Source: Podocnemis expansa
Lineage: Eukaryota; Chordata; Testudines; Podocnemididae
Direction of reading: 5' to 3'
Assembly: GCA_007922195.1 (NCBI GenBank)
Contig: ML681998.1
Span: 19,372,847-19,436,846, forward strand
DNA length: 64,000 bases
How positions within the stretch are numbered: the stretch's first letter is position 1; each line of letters starts with the position of its first letter. The notes below the pieces were generated by a model. The model saw only the letters and a list, made by a program, of their open reading frames with translations. It had not been told where the DNA came from and did not search any database. Of the stretch, positions 34,520 to 47,439 are shown piece by piece. Position numbers and translations under genes: made by a program.

Positions 34520-36830
34520 CATTCTTGCAGCTCATGGGTTCTTTCTGCAGTTTTCTCTACTAAGGGAATAAGGATGTTGTTTTCTAGCCGTTTTTAACTT
34601 GACCAGCTCCCCTCAGTCCTTTAACAATCTGTTGACCTTTTCTTCCTGCAGATTAAAAGTTTAAAAACTATATTAACCAACAAGAACAAAGCAAACACAC
34701 ACACACACGTTTTGTCTTGACTTGTAATTTTTTTGACATTGTACTTCTAATGTGTTCTTAAAATCTGGTTTTGCACCAGACACCTGAAGCTTGGTCTGGT
34801 CTTACAGATGGAAAAACTGTGATAAAGATTGTGTTTAGGGGATTCTTGAATTCTTATGTCAATTTCTTTCAATTAAAATACTAGTTATGCATCCTGGATT
34901 TTTCTTGAGCACCACTACCATCATCCTTTTTTTAAAAAAGAGTTCAAAGGTTGAAACTCTTTATTTTTATCACAGCTATTCTGATACAATGTTACCTGGC
35001 AGCCTCTTTTTAGTACCTTACTCCAGTGGTACAAAGGTCATCTTAAGATAATGTTCTGATAGAAACATAGGATATTAAACTAATGACTGTTTATTCTGAG
35101 GACTTGGCTTTGTTCACCAATTATTCTTTTATGCACACTTCCTTTAGATGATATTCCAGATATTAAAGATGATTTTTTTCCAGTCATTGCCACTTATGTG
35201 AAATTCTACACTAGCTAAAGGAGACGTGTAGGGATTTATAGAGTTTACAGCTTAAGAAAATAAGAGTTATGTACATGTGTGCATACATACAAAGATGCTT
35301 TCTTTGTGTTTGCACATGCATGCACAGGTGCATGTGTGTACATGTCAGGTTAGATATTTTTATATTTTATTTGAACTAAAAGAAAATGCTTTTTACCCAG
35401 TTTCCAGGATTTTGTTATATATGATTTTATAATGGTTGTAAATAGGCAGAGTGGCAGAAGATATGGGAAAAAGGGAAGTAAACAGATATCAGCTGAGCCA
35501 ACTGAACGCTACTTAGAAAGGGTAATTTTCCATTCACTGTTTCAACAGGGAAATGAATTTAAATAGTTCTCTATTAAAGTAACTGTGATGAGAGCTTTGG
35601 AAACAAGTTAGATCCACCTCATTACACGCACACTTCCAGCTGTCATCATAATTTTATAACTATATTTTATCCTAGTTAGACTAAATAAACCTTACATTTA
35701 AAATATGATTTTTAAAAATATTTTAAAATGTTTAAACCAAATGCATACACTGAAAAATCTGTGATGATCTGAATTTCCAGAACCAAATACATTGCTACAC
35801 AAGACTCTGAAAATCACAAAAATCAGTATAAGTCAAGGTAAACTGCTTCCTTAGAAATTTTGCCAGTGTTCCTCTGTGTGGTTTTTATTTTATATGAAGA
35901 TAGTTTTCACGCTTATAGTATGTGCTGGGCCAAAATATGGAGCGCCAAATAGTGCAAACTAGATTTAAAAACAAAACTGTGTTAAATCATGGAGGCCAAT
36001 GCACTGAACCACAGCTCAGAAAATAATCAAATATTCATTTTTAGAGTTTCTTTATTGTTGTAGAGCTATTACTGTTTAATATAGCGAAGACTTGAATGTG
36101 AGTTTCTGTGCAGAACTGGCTTATGATGAAAGTGTGAACTCTGATGCTTAGAACTGGTTCTAGCTTGAAATGGATGGTGTTACACTAATTATAAGAAAGA
36201 TAGGTGGTGGTCTCATTTAAACTATATATTTTGGTTTGTGTTGTGAAATCTATATGTGATACAGTACACATTCATCGTGCATACACTGCATCCCTTTTGA
36301 AATAAGGGGGTGTGGGAGTGAGAACGAGCGAGCAATAAAAGGGCATGGATGAAATAACTGATTGATGGAAATGGGTTCCATCCAGTTTGTCTTTTTAGCA
36401 AATGCTCACACTGGGACCTCAGAATCTCTTCACAACCCAATTACTTTGTCATTTCATATATTTAATTAATTTAGAAAACATTAATATGTATTAACACAAT
36501 CTAAAATTAATGACCATTTTTTTAAGTTGAAAGCATTAGCCAGAAAAACTAAGCATATTCTGTCCATATTAATGTATTGCATTTAGATTGTATAGGCACT
36601 TAACACAAGATTATTGATTTGACTTAATAGAGACCAAACATGGGCTGGATCAAATGGTAGCAATAATCCTTGATGTTGAGAAGGCAATTCATAGGGTAAA
36701 ATTAAAATATTTTATACTAAGCATGTATCTGAGTTTGGAAATAACATTTAAAAGCCTTTTCTGAAACGATACATTTGTGGCCTCATGTGGAGACACAACT
36801 TATAATTTTTTTCATTATATAAAATCACTA
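34520..36830. other. Intergenic, only simple repeats seen
   Basis: It holds an (AC) run at about 34698 ('acacacacacacac') and an alternating purine-pyrimidine tract at 35260-35350 ('catgtgtgcatacatac', 'gcacatgcatgcacaggtgc'). No gene or transposon is recognised. Confidence 0.6.
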
Positions 36831-36832
36831 TC

Positions 36833-37034
36833 TAGTGTTTCCCAACCAGTGAGCCATGGCGCACACATGCACCCTCAAGCCTGAGCAGGTGTGACATGGA
36901 ATTTTTTAATAAAACTATTCAGAGTGCTAGATTGGCTCATGAATATTCATGAGTTCATTTAGAGGCTATATAGTGGTGTACGTCAAAATAATTGTCAAGG
37001 TGTGCCATGGCAGACAAAAGGGTGGGAACCACCG
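36833..37034. mobile_element. hAT-type MITE, sister copy of 33477-33682
   Basis: The left end is 'tagtgtttcccaaccagtga' and the right end is 'gggtgggaaccaccg', with the same internal blocks as the copy 3.4 kb upstream in the same orientation ('ctcatgaatattcatgagtt', 'gtgtgccatggcaga'). Its ends have drifted and no target duplication is clear. Confidence 0.83.
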
Positions 37035-37802
37035 ATCTAGGGGTACTGCTATCCTCTTATTATTTAATTGGCTGTACAGCTAAACACAGTTGTTTTGGGA
37101 AGTAATGATAAGACCATAAGAATAAAAGTTGAGTGAGAAGGAATGCAAAGATATGATGTGTGAGATGGGGTCTCGGAAGACTGTAGATACCGTTGTGGCT
37201 GGGTACCTATCCTGCACTGCTAGTAGGGGGTTAAGGAGAGCTGGGCAAGGAGCAGCCAGTCAGGAGCCTAGTATAGAAAGGAGAGTAGCAAACAGAGTAG
37301 AGAATCACCTCCAGGAACTCAGGGAAGAAGGGCTGGCTGGCTGGTTGGCTGACAGAGATAAGTGCTTGGAGTGGGGAAGTAACTGACGGCCATGATTTGT
37401 TGACAGCGGAAGGCCCTGACGCAAGGGCAGACATACTGGGGTTGCGGGGAGGTGGCCCAGGGAAGGCTATAGCGAGGTTCAACTAATCCCCTGAATACCT
37501 GCAGGAGCCATTCTGTATCTATTTGGGAATATGGCAGAATCTCAAATATGGTTAATTAGAAACCCATTGAGTTTTAAATATTTTAAAAGGATGTGTCCAG
37601 ACATATTATGTAGACTTAGATTTCGAAACTCCTCTCTAGACACTTCTGTATCCCTGGAGGAAGCTCCTAGAGGAGAAGGATAATGTGAAAAGGACATGAA
37701 TGAGACAGGACAAATTGAATAATAGGGCAAGTAGAGTAAAAACATGGAGTGGGTAAGTTGCCCAAGACAATTCAAGGCCTGTACTAGCTACAAAGGCAAA
37801 GA

Positions 37803-38010
37803 CTATGTCTACACTGGAGGCTTAAGTTGACTTAACTCCTGCCCTTAAAGTTGACTTCAAGGGTTAAGTCGCATTAACACAATGTGCCCATTAAAGTCAA
37901 CTTAGTGCGTTAGAGCCATTTAAATCAACTTAAGCCTGGGGACCCATTTAAAGTTGACTTAAACAAATGGGGCCTCACTAAGTCGACTGTATTAAGTCAG
38001 CTTAGACATA
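37803..38010. mobile_element. Palindromic MITE ('ctatgtctacactgg')
   Basis: The left end 'ctatgtctacactgg' and the right end 'cttagacata' are inverted. The interior is made of alternating 'ttaagttgactt' and 'aagtcaactta' units that fold back on each other. The flanks 'ggcaaaga' (37795-37802) and 'gccaaaga' (38011-38018) form an 8 bp duplication with one mismatch, a hAT-like length. Confidence 0.75.
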
Positions 38011-38089
38011 GCCAAAGAGTGAGTGCTTGACACATTTGTAGTAACTTTTGGAGTCACCACAAGCAACCTCTTTATATTAGAAATTCCCA

Positions 38090-38130
38090 AACTGTGGTCC
38101 ATGGATTAATTACTGATAAGGTGCAGAAAG
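38090..38130. mobile_element. hAT-like terminus fragment
   Basis: 'cccaaactgtggtccatgga' is the left end of a widespread hAT MITE; I cannot follow it to a right end. Confidence 0.35.
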
Positions 38131-38788
38131 CTGGTTACATGATGCTGACTTCTCTGCTTGTTTTAAAGTGTAAAATTGCATTAAAAACTGTTATAAGTAC
38201 ACTTTTCTAGAATTAGTTTACCAAGGAAGCTGTTAGCTGTGTTTGCCCCAGCTATCTTACGTGATTGAGTATGAGAAGTGGGTGGTCGGAATAATTGTGA
38301 GTGGGAGGGGAACTGATCTTTTATAAAGATGTGGCCATGCTATTTTTATTATTTATTACTTAAAGTGTAGGAAATCCTGAATGTAGTTGATTTTTGGTAA
38401 ATTTCCCTCTGCCCTGGCAGCATGAAGCCAACAACTTTTACAATACCAGTTGGAAGCTGTGGTTTGGTTACCTCCTATCTGTCATCACAAAGGCCCCAAA
38501 ATCTTCCAAAAGGAAATAAATTAGATTCTGTAAGGAGGGAGTGGAAATTTCCATGAATGACAATTTGTGGGAAGTCTAAAGACAAGAACAATATAACATT
38601 AAAACAAGTTGAGAAGGAACTGAGGCTGCTGGACTGAAATTAGAGGCACGTATTCAAGAACGAACACAGCTATGGATTTTGAACAATAAGGTCGTAGAGA
38701 GCAAATGTACAGAAATCTAAAATAGGTTGAAAGCCATAGTTCAAGAGCCACCTACTAAAAAATATCAGAACTGATGTAGGTCAGCAGT

Positions 38789-39190
38789 ATGATAAAAATT
38801 TTGAAGGAAATCGATACTTGTCCTGTCTTCAGAATGCTCTGTATGACCAATTTAAGACAGATTCCAAGCTCTCATTGTTGCAATAGGAGCTATAGGTTCT
38901 CAGCACCTCATAAATTTGGGTTGCCTGTGTGGATCTGGGATAGAGTTCAGAAACCTGCTTTTGAAGATACAAACAATCTGTTGTTACAGATCTGCAATGC
39001 TGAAATCTTTTTCTCGAAGTCCAGAGTCATTTCAGTAGATGCCAGCACCTATGGTTTTGATCAGACACTATTCCATGTTGTGGAAATGACGGGAAGCTAT
39101 TGAATGGCTTGTTAATGTTCACGACCAGATTTATCCAACTAGAGAATGTTTGGAGAGCATATGGGCATAGAGAGGTATTTGCAGTCATAG
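38789..39190 (+). pseudogene. Gypsy-type LTR retrotransposon RT/RNase H relic
   Basis: A 104-codon open stretch ends at 39103. Its second half, 'WDRVQKPAFEDTNNLL' then 'ICNAEIFF' and 'VISVDASTYGF' (about residues 50-90), follows the gypsy pattern of W-x-x-x-x-x-x-AF-x-x-L-K...L followed by the RNase H start V-D-A-S-x-x-G. Just beyond the stop another frame reads 'ECLESIWA', like the E-K-E-x-L-A-I-V-x-A helix of the same RNase H domain. The relic is dead, and I find no LTRs or other pol domains around it. Confidence 0.55.
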
Positions 39191-39199
39191 TTTAAAGTA

Positions 39200-41800
39200 A
39201 GACCACAAGCTACTCATACTCCGGTTTAAATGAAGAAGTTCATAACCCATCGATGCAGCACAGAATTTACAGCCTAGGGGGAAAGAGAGTTAAGATGGAT
39301 GCATGTCAACTGTGTGCCCCCCTAACCCTGGGTCACTCTGGTCACTGAAGAATCACCCTGCTCCATTGTAACTGAAGCCTAGTCTGTACCGAAAGAGCTT
39401 TAATCATATAGAGATGATAATCCCTCCTAGTAAAAGCATGGTGGTGGTGGTATCCTTCCATCTACACTAGGGCTTTTGTTTATATAAAAATTTTGTTAAA
39501 AATGAAAATCACACTCCTTACTGACTATTATTCCAGCAAATGTTTTTACTGTGGACCTGGCCTGGGCAACCCTGTGGGCTATAGTGCTTCACAGAATCCC
39601 CTCAACACTAGAATGTGCTTGCCCCATGGCATGTCCTTCAAACCCCAACAGTGTCCTCAAGGTGCCCCCTACTTCAAAGCTTGAAAGGGCATCCTTAGCA
39701 TGTAATCTTGTTGTCTTCTATGGTGCTTGTTCCTTTTAAGGAACCTAAAGAGTCTGGAGAAGGGGTGGAAATCATTAGAGCCCTGCATGGATACAAAATT
39801 TATATCAGCCTCTGATCCATGACCTGCAAAAATGGTCTGTAGCTATAAAGCGGATATCCAGATTTGCAGGACTCGGGATTTAAGGATCTCATGTTAGATT
39901 TTGGAGTCCTGTTGAGGAGCAGGATTCTTCAGAAGTGTAGGAAGGTATCAAAAAACAGATGGATGCCATTGAAGTGGCCTCCAAGCCTTATTTGGAAAAC
40001 TGATTAAAAAGTCATTATTGTTCATGGATGGCTACAGACTCTCAGGATTTATATGACATGGTTGATTCATATCCTTATGAGGGATCTCTCATCCTTCCTA
40101 ACCATGATTTCTTTTTAAAGAGCAGCAGACTCTGAAACTGAAAATATCGTTATGTATGGCAATCATACAGTAGCTAGTACCACAGTTCATGTAGGATGAC
40201 CTATTGAAAAGACATGTGATGTCAGGAACTTACAAAATCCTGGCAGTAAGCCTACACCAGTGATGGAAAAATTGGCTCACAGCTAGGGACCAGCAATTTT
40301 ACTTTTGGTCACCACAGGACAGTCCTCCATTACGTTTCTGTGGTGGAGCTAGGTGACAGGCTACTAAGATCTGTCAATCCCTGGGCCAAACACTGATGTG
40401 GAGTCATAGCATAAGACAGGATGATGAGAACAGAAAAAGGTAACCAACCTAGTTGTCACCAGTTCACCTTTGTATGGGTTGATAGGGCAAAATGTTGTCA
40501 ACTTTAGTAGTAAATATTCATCCTAAGTGGTTTAGCTTAAATATGAAATTTTAAGATGTCACATCTAAGAACTTGCTTATTCAGTTGTCAGAATGCTACC
40601 TCAAGCTTACACCAAGAGGTCTAATTTGGTAAAAGGGATAAGGGAAAAAATAGGGGAAAATTCAGCTGCTGCTGCTGCTGGACATGGCTTCTACACTGGA
40701 GACCCTCAACAGTTTCATTGATTAAGGCACACAGTACAGAAGACTCAGATGGTATTTTAGCTGTTTCCAAAACCAGCTGAATTACCCAGGGCTCTAGTAA
40801 TGGTATTTGCAGAACAGCATAAGTGAAGTAGAGAGTGATCTAATGCTATGGTACCGGAGCCCACACCTTTTGAATTTGACAATCCAAGTGCAACAGTTTG
40901 GCAAACCCTTCTCCAAAGCCCGATGATGAGCAGCTCTGGACAGAATTGTGGAGATGGTGGCTAGGAGGATGATTTTTCTAAATGAAGATAAGACGACAAA
41001 GGCTGCTTAAGAACTTCTTGAAGTTTGATTTGAGGATATTTACTTTGTAGATTTTGACCTACAGTGTTGACGGTTTGTGTTTTAATAGTTTAACTTTTTG
41101 ACTTTCAGCATCTATTGTCATTAAATAATTATCATCTGCTCCCCCCATAATTTCCTGCAGTTGTGAAAATTTAACTAGATAAAAGGGAAAAAGCCCATGA
41201 TTTTGCATAACTGAAAATATACATAAAAATAAAAAATATCAATGCATGTTTGTTGAAATTACAACAATAAACCCCACCCCCCAGATTTTGCAAAACCTAT
41301 TTATAATGATGGAAGGCTGGGGGTGGGGGGGAGAATGTGTGGTTTTGGGTGCTTCTTATTTAAATTTTTAGCAGGAAGCCAGGCAATGGGAGTGGGTTGG
41401 GGAAGTTTCTAACAGCTCTGTTATGAAGACACATCCCTATTCTCCCTATATTCCAAGCCTAAAATTTCCAACAGAATACCTCCTGCATTCTCTGTGCCTT
41501 CAGACTGCATCTTTCCAGAACAGATCTCATTGGTAAATCTACTAATCTTTTGGTATTGTTCTCTGTTGGCCATTGGATTCAGATAACCAAGGCCTACACA
41601 AAGGTTTATAGGCCTACTCTTATTTGAGTCTCTTCTCTTCATTATGTTGCATTCGGTCAGGGGTGTAGCTAGCCTCTGATCTCTGGTAGCAGCCATGGGA
41701 AATTGACAAGGACACCAGCTACTCTGTCAAAACTTGATGACATCCTTGTACATCGTTCCCCCAACCACCACAAGCATCAGTGCCACAACCCATTAACCAT
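39200..41800. other. Intergenic, not resolved
   Basis: It may hold more decayed retroelement sequence after the RNase H relic, but I cannot match it to a domain. A short (GCT)5 run is at 40665-40680. The right end of an unresolved hAT-like repeat ('tttggcgaccactgccc') is near 41837-41853. Confidence 0.45.
39775..39895. mobile_element. MITE of the 'gagccctgca(..)ggatatcc' family
   Basis: It starts 'agagccctgcatggatacaa' and ends 'ggatatccagatttgcagga', the same terminal words as the head-to-head pair at 52255-52505. Confidence 0.6.
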
Positions 41801-41849
41801 GTGTCTGTGACCCAGTACCTGGTTGTGACTTGTGGTTTGGCGACCACTG

Positions 41850-42800
41850 CCCTACATTCTTTGTTCTTGTATGTATACATTTGGTTTTATTGAAATTCAT
41901 GGTTGTTTGCAACTAGTTTACCAAGTAATCTGATTACCTGTCCTCATTATTTACTCCTCCCCCAATATTTGTCACATACAAACTTTAATAGTAATGATTT
42001 TATGTTTTTTTCCAAGTTGAAAATAAAAACATAAAATAGTGTAGGGCCTGGAACTGCTCTCTGCAGGATCCCACTTGAAAAAACACCAGCTCAATGATGA
42101 TTTCCAATTCCTAATGATATTTTGAGGCCTGGTAGCCAGTTGTTAATCCATATAAGTATGCAGTGTTGATTTTGTATCTTTCTAGTTTTTTAATCAAAAT
42201 GTCATGTGGTAGCATGTCAAAAGCTTTACAGACTTTAAGTATATTACTTCAATGCTATTATCTTTATCAACCAAACTGCTTACCCCTCTCTCTCCTTATG
42301 TTGACAGGGTCCATTTTCCATAAAATTCATGTTGATTGGCATTGTATTTATTTCTTGAATCATGTATCAAACATTCCATTATTTTGTTTGGGATTGCTGT
42401 TAGGCTGATAGGCCCATAATTACCATTACTATTTGCCTTTTATTAAACATTAGCAAAACATTAGCTTTCATCCAGTCTTCTGGAATGACCCCAGTGTTCC
42501 AAAACTTACTGAAAATCAACCTTAATGGTCCTCAGTCAGCTCTTAAAACTCCTGAGTGCACGTTATCTGGGCCTGCTGATTTAAAAACTTCTAACTTTAG
42601 CAGCTGCTGTTTAACTTCCTCTTGAGTGACCACTGGAAAGGAAAGTGTTTTGTCGTCCTATGATATGACTACATCCTATAGCTTTTTCCTAAATGTAGGA
42701 CAAAAATATCCATAGAAAATTTCTGCTTCTTCTGTGTTGTTATCGACAACTCTACAATAAAATAATCTCTGGTGGGACATTCCCCTACATCTTTTTAGAA
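41850..42800 (-). mobile_element. Degenerate CR1-type LINE RT segment
   Basis: Read on the minus strand, the block order follows CR1 ORF2: the + strand text 'cacatacaaactttaatagt' (FADDTKL region), 'ggcctggaactgctctctgc' (VPQGSVLGP region), 'tggtagccagttgttaatcc', 'catgtcaaaagctttacag' (the KAFD region), 'ttgggattgctgttaggctgataggc' (split here for length) and 'atccagtcttctggaatgac'. It is strongly diverged with no open frame. Confidence 0.75.
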
Positions 42801-43109
42801 ATGTTGCTTTGAAGTGAATGACTCCTGCACAATCCACCATGAGTTTGTTCTTGTCTTGTCACTTTCAAGTGCCACCAGCCACTATGTACCTGCTTTAAGG
42901 CAAAGTGAGCCATAAGCAGCTTCTTCTGGGCCATTTTTTTCTAATTGAGAGTGGAGTTACTGGTCCTCAGGTCTCCACCAATAAGAGTCTTGTAGCTATA
43001 GTGCCAAGGGAGAGGTGATCTAGCACAAAAAGTGCTAGAGGGTCAGAGGAGGGGACAACCTTTTAGGTGAAGGCATGATTACCAGAGTGCAACAGGTCTG
43101 GTACTGAAG

Positions 43110-43376
43110 GGTCTGTCTACACTGGTAAATTAGTCCAGACTAAGGAAGCTTAGTCTGGGCTAATTTAGCCCATGGATACACTAGGCGTTGCCATAAGACC
43201 CAGCAGTAGTCCGGACTTCCGCACTTAGTTTGAACTTTAGTTTTAACTAACCATGCATTCCAGTTCAAACTAAAAAGTCTCCAGTTAGTTTGAAATAACC
43301 TGAGGTTAGTTCAGACTAACCTCGGACGTTTTTAGTTTGGACTAGCAAATCCAAACTAAAACTAGACGTAGACATA
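43110..43376. mobile_element. Palindromic MITE ('gtctgtctacactgg')
   Basis: The left end 'gtctgtctacactggtaaat' and the right end 'agacgtagacatagc' are inverted. The interior alternates 'gtccagactaag' and 'cttagtctgggc', then 'tagtttgaac' and 'gttcaaacta', so much of the element can fold into a hairpin. No convincing target duplication was found. Confidence 0.7.
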
Positions 43377-43389
43377 GCCAAAGTGGCCA

Positions 43390-46180
43390 AAAGGCAGAAA
43401 TTGGGACTGTAGGGAGATAGGACTATCAAGTCACATAGAAAAAGGGAATAAACATTACCAGCAACTTTCTTCCTTAAATTTGAGCAGCAATGACAAGAAA
43501 AATCAGTAAAAATTTTTGCTATTGCCATCTTCAAATCAAATAATGCCCCCCAATTTTTCATTCATTCATTCTTAAAGGGGATATGATCCAACATTTTAGG
43601 TTGATAGTGAAAAGATTCATTGGGTGCTATTTCAGGAAAAGGATGCATTCTTCTGCATCACTTAAGACAAAATGTAACCTTGGCAAAGAAAAGCACTGAC
43701 AATATTCACAGTTGTTCCATTTTCAACAGAGAGTTTAAAATCAGGAAATATGGGGACATTCCTGATAACCTAGCGTTTTCAAATAATCCTAGCCGATATG
43801 ATATGGCTGTCTGTAAGAATCCAGCTGCTTCAATACAAATATCTTGAGCAGTGAATGTTCACTGTCCAAAATTAAAGCAGCATTGATCAGATAATTGGAT
43901 TAGGATATTTATGTCAAACTGTTGAATAAATTGAATACAATTGTTGGCAAAATGTAAGCATGACTTCAAACTAAGGTTTAGTCAAGATTTCCTCTACGCA
44001 ATGAAAAGAATAAAAGCAAACCTCTGGCCCAATGACAATCTTTAGAATTGTGAAGCAGAAGATGCTAATTTACTGCATTAGGCATATGATTTTTTAGTTT
44101 CTCCACCTTTTTTTTTAACAGAGCATCTTTCATACAAATTGAATGGTTGACATGTAATATTTTTGCATTGTATGTGCAGGAAATATTACCTCACAGTGAA
44201 GATTGGTGCTGGGCCAAAATATAATTGGACAGAGATACCAAGAAGCTCAGATCTCACGGTAATGGGCATAGTACAAAATCCACGCAGACTACATTAGATA
44301 TTGTTGTCACTAAATGTAATATAAACAAATGTTTTTAGGTTTCTACTAAAATTCTGTTTAATAACCAAGAAATTTATACTCAGTTGGGAAAGAATTAAGA
44401 TACTAGAATGCCAAAATAACTAGTTAAATCTCTTACTGAGAGAGGTCTAATAGAAAGTAATTGCAAATTAATCAAGCGCTTACTTTTTTAATGTATAAAA
44501 AAACTCAGAATTAGGTTGGTTATTTTAACTCCTCTCATTCTTTGCTCATGTATTTAGTATAAAAAGGGTTTCTAAACTCCTAGTCTTGCTCTTCATTTGG
44601 TTTAATTTACATAGGAAGCAACTTTTGTGTCTTGCTTTGCAGACTTGTTAAATGTTTTACTTCACACTCTTTTTCTTAATACATTCTCTGTATTCCAACA
44701 TAAAATAATTCTGACTATGAAATAAATCTCTCAGTTCTTACAGCTGCATGATGTGGAATTACTACTTTTGTAATTTGGAACTTTTTGATATTCCAAGTGA
44801 TCCTTCAGAAAGTTCCCAGTAAGTTCTAGTGACAACAACAAAGTCAACCACAAACACATGGGACAGAATAGAAGAAGTTTCAGCAATATTTATAAACTAT
44901 TAGAATAAAGCTCAAGTGGTTTACCTGTAGAGTTACTGGAAACTCTCAATAGATGTACAGGCCCATAAATCAAAATTTGCCTGTTGCTTATTTTCTGTAT
45001 ATGGATTTGAGTCATGTATTTATGTTCTCTGTGGTTTTCCATTCCTTCTGCAGTCGTGTTATGACTGCTTTCTTCAGCCTCTCCATATGCTTCTTCAGTT
45101 GCTAAATCCCTTTGCTCCTGTTCTGTTATCATCCCACCAAATGCTTTACCTTCTATTGTTACTCTTACTCCTTTGGAACTTGTTCTTTCCTGCCTTCCTT
45201 CTCCTGCCCTGCTCATTGCCTTTCCCAGTTTGTTTTTTGCTGATGTTGTAACTACCTCTTTACTACTGTTCAAAAACCATATACAATGGCTTGGGTATTG
45301 TCCTTTTAATCAGGAAATGGACAGTTAGCAGTAGTGCAAAGATTGAGGGGCAGATTGGGAGTGAGGTTTGGGAAGAGGACTGGGGAAGGCCAGATAAAGA
45401 AAGGCAGTTAGGGGAGGAGCTAAACTGAGAGTGAGTGGTAAGAGAGTGAGAGACATGTGAACATTATGTATGTATTTATTTATTTATTATTGAAGAAAGT
45501 ATAGCACCAACCACCGAAGCCCCTGGAGCAAGCAACAAACAGAAAATTTAAGGGATAAATTTAATAGGAAGCAAAAATAAATGGTTGAAAATAGCCATAT
45601 GAGTGAAGTGAAAATAGGGAAGGTGCAGAGAGAGCAAAAGAGTAAACCAACTCATATAAAGTGAAAACAAACAGAATCCACCTTAAAACATGAGTCCCTC
45701 ATTATTCTCTCTCACTGAATAGGTAATTTGTCTCTCTTCTTCATCTGTGTTTACTTAAACTATCCACTGGAGAAAAAGAAATAGTTATTTTTGTGATTAA
45801 ATTAATCAGCATTCATGAAAAGTACATTGCTTCTGGGAATGACAATACATGTACTAAGGAACTTATGTTGAACGGTTTGGGACTTCGGGGACACAGCCTT
45901 GATTACCACATGGACTTCCAGGTCATCCAATCTTAGTTTTAAGTGGCACTTGAAAAGCATAATATTTTGTTTGTGACATCTCGGATTCTCACAGAATCTG
46001 TATGCTGCAGGAAAAATCTAATGGAATGTAGATTTCTCTTTGAGTGATTGTCCACCCTGGAGGGCTCAGCATAGGAGATTGGATTCTTTTTGTAGGTGTA
46101 GCTTTCCTCCCAGCCAACTGCCCCCTTTATTGCTTGTCCGTGAAGATGGCCTTCCTCGTAACCGTTATCTTGGCTTAAAG
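43390..46180. other. Intergenic, nothing recognised
   Basis: AT-rich. A 127-codon minus-strand frame (44890-45273) is low-complexity and I do not accept it. A TTTA/TGTA run is at 45467-45490. No repeat family that I can name. Confidence 0.55.
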
Positions 46181-46184
46181 AGTC

Positions 46185-46900
46185 AGCTTAGTACATAAGA
46201 GAGGCTATACTGGGCGAGACCAGTGGTCCATGCAGCCCAGTATCCTGTTTTCTGACAGTGGCCAAGTGCTTCAGAGGGAATGAACAGAACAAGACAGTTA
46301 TTGAGTGATCCATCCCCTGACATTTGCTCCTAGATTCTGGCAGCCAGATGCTAGGGAAACTGAGAGTATGGAATTGCATTCTTAACCATCTTGGCTAATA
46401 GCTATTGATGGACCTATCCTTCATGAATTTATCTAATTCTTTTTAGAACCCCATTATACTTTGGTCTTCCATACACTGACTGTTTTTGTTATGTGAAGAA
46501 GCATGTCCTTTTATTTCTTTTAAACCTGTTGCCTATTAACTTCATTGGGTGATCCCTGTTTCTTGAATTATGAGAAGTAATAACACTTCTTTTTTCATTT
46601 TATCCATATCATTTATGATTTTATAGACTTCTCTCATATCCCATTATAGACATCTCTTTTCCAATCTTTTAAAATCCTCTCCATATGAAAACTATTCCAT
46701 ACCCCTAATCATGTTTGCCCTTCTCTGCACAGTTGCAAGTTCTAATGTATATTTTTTGGGCGGGGGAACCAGAACTACATGCAGTATTCAGGATCTAGGT
46801 ATGCCATGGATTTATATAGTGTCATTATGGTATTTTCTGGGTTACTATTTATCCCTTTCCTACAGGCTTTGAGGGTAGACCTTCCTTAAACTACATTCCC
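46185..46900 (-). mobile_element. CR1 LINE 3' region (a different CR1 subfamily)
   Basis: The + strand text 'actgggcgagaccagtggtc', 'ccagtatcctgttttctgac', 'gctaatagctattgatggac', 'aatttatctaattcttttt' and 'atcatgtttgcccttctctg' is the reverse complement of the 3' UTR and ORF2 C-terminus of a turtle-type CR1 subfamily distinct from the one at 21632-24103. It is diverged by scattered substitutions and small deletions. Confidence 0.85.
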
Positions 46901-47439
46901 TAAGGACTTGGTCCATCCTTAGGTGCCCTCCACCATTTTAGTTTTTCACCTCAGGCAGTAATCCACATTCCATTCTTCTTTCTGAAGCTTCCTTTCAATG
47001 TAGGTGAAATGAAACTGAATATTCTATATGTAGTGAGAGCTTTAGCCTTTATTTGGTCAGAAGAAAGTAATTTAGAATATTTCCCAAACTGCATGATTTT
47101 ACAGAAGGAGATAGAAGATAACCTATTTCCATCCAGAGACTATCCAAGTAAGTCTCACACTGTATTAAAATTTGCTATCTGATGGTCAAAAATAATCCTA
47201 TAGGGTGATGTCAGGGCCCATTCTACTAGGGTGCATGTAGCCTGAAAGCTTCCCTAGATATTTCCTCATTTCTGAAATATACAGAGCTACTACTTGAAAT
47301 TCATTTCACTCATTCACCTTCTATTACTCCTTGGTTGAAGCTTCCAGATCAGATGCCAGCTTCAGTAGAGCTGTCCTGAAGTTACTGTTTCAGCAGGAGG
47401 AAGTAGAGGATTCTTAGGAGTCTTAACCTTCCTTAAGTT

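Noticed and set aside
37129..37482. Possible solo LTR or small gene
   Set aside because: The text resembles GC-richer repeat sequence, but I found no TG...CA ends, target duplication or polyA signal pair to support an LTR, and no domain to support a gene.
40665..40680. (GCT)5 trinucleotide run as an expandable repeat
   Set aside because: Only five units in intergenic DNA with no coding or promoter context.
44890..45273. 127-codon minus-strand ORF
   Set aside because: The composition is polar and low-complexity, there are no neighbouring exon signals or recognised motifs, and it lies in AT-rich intergenic DNA.
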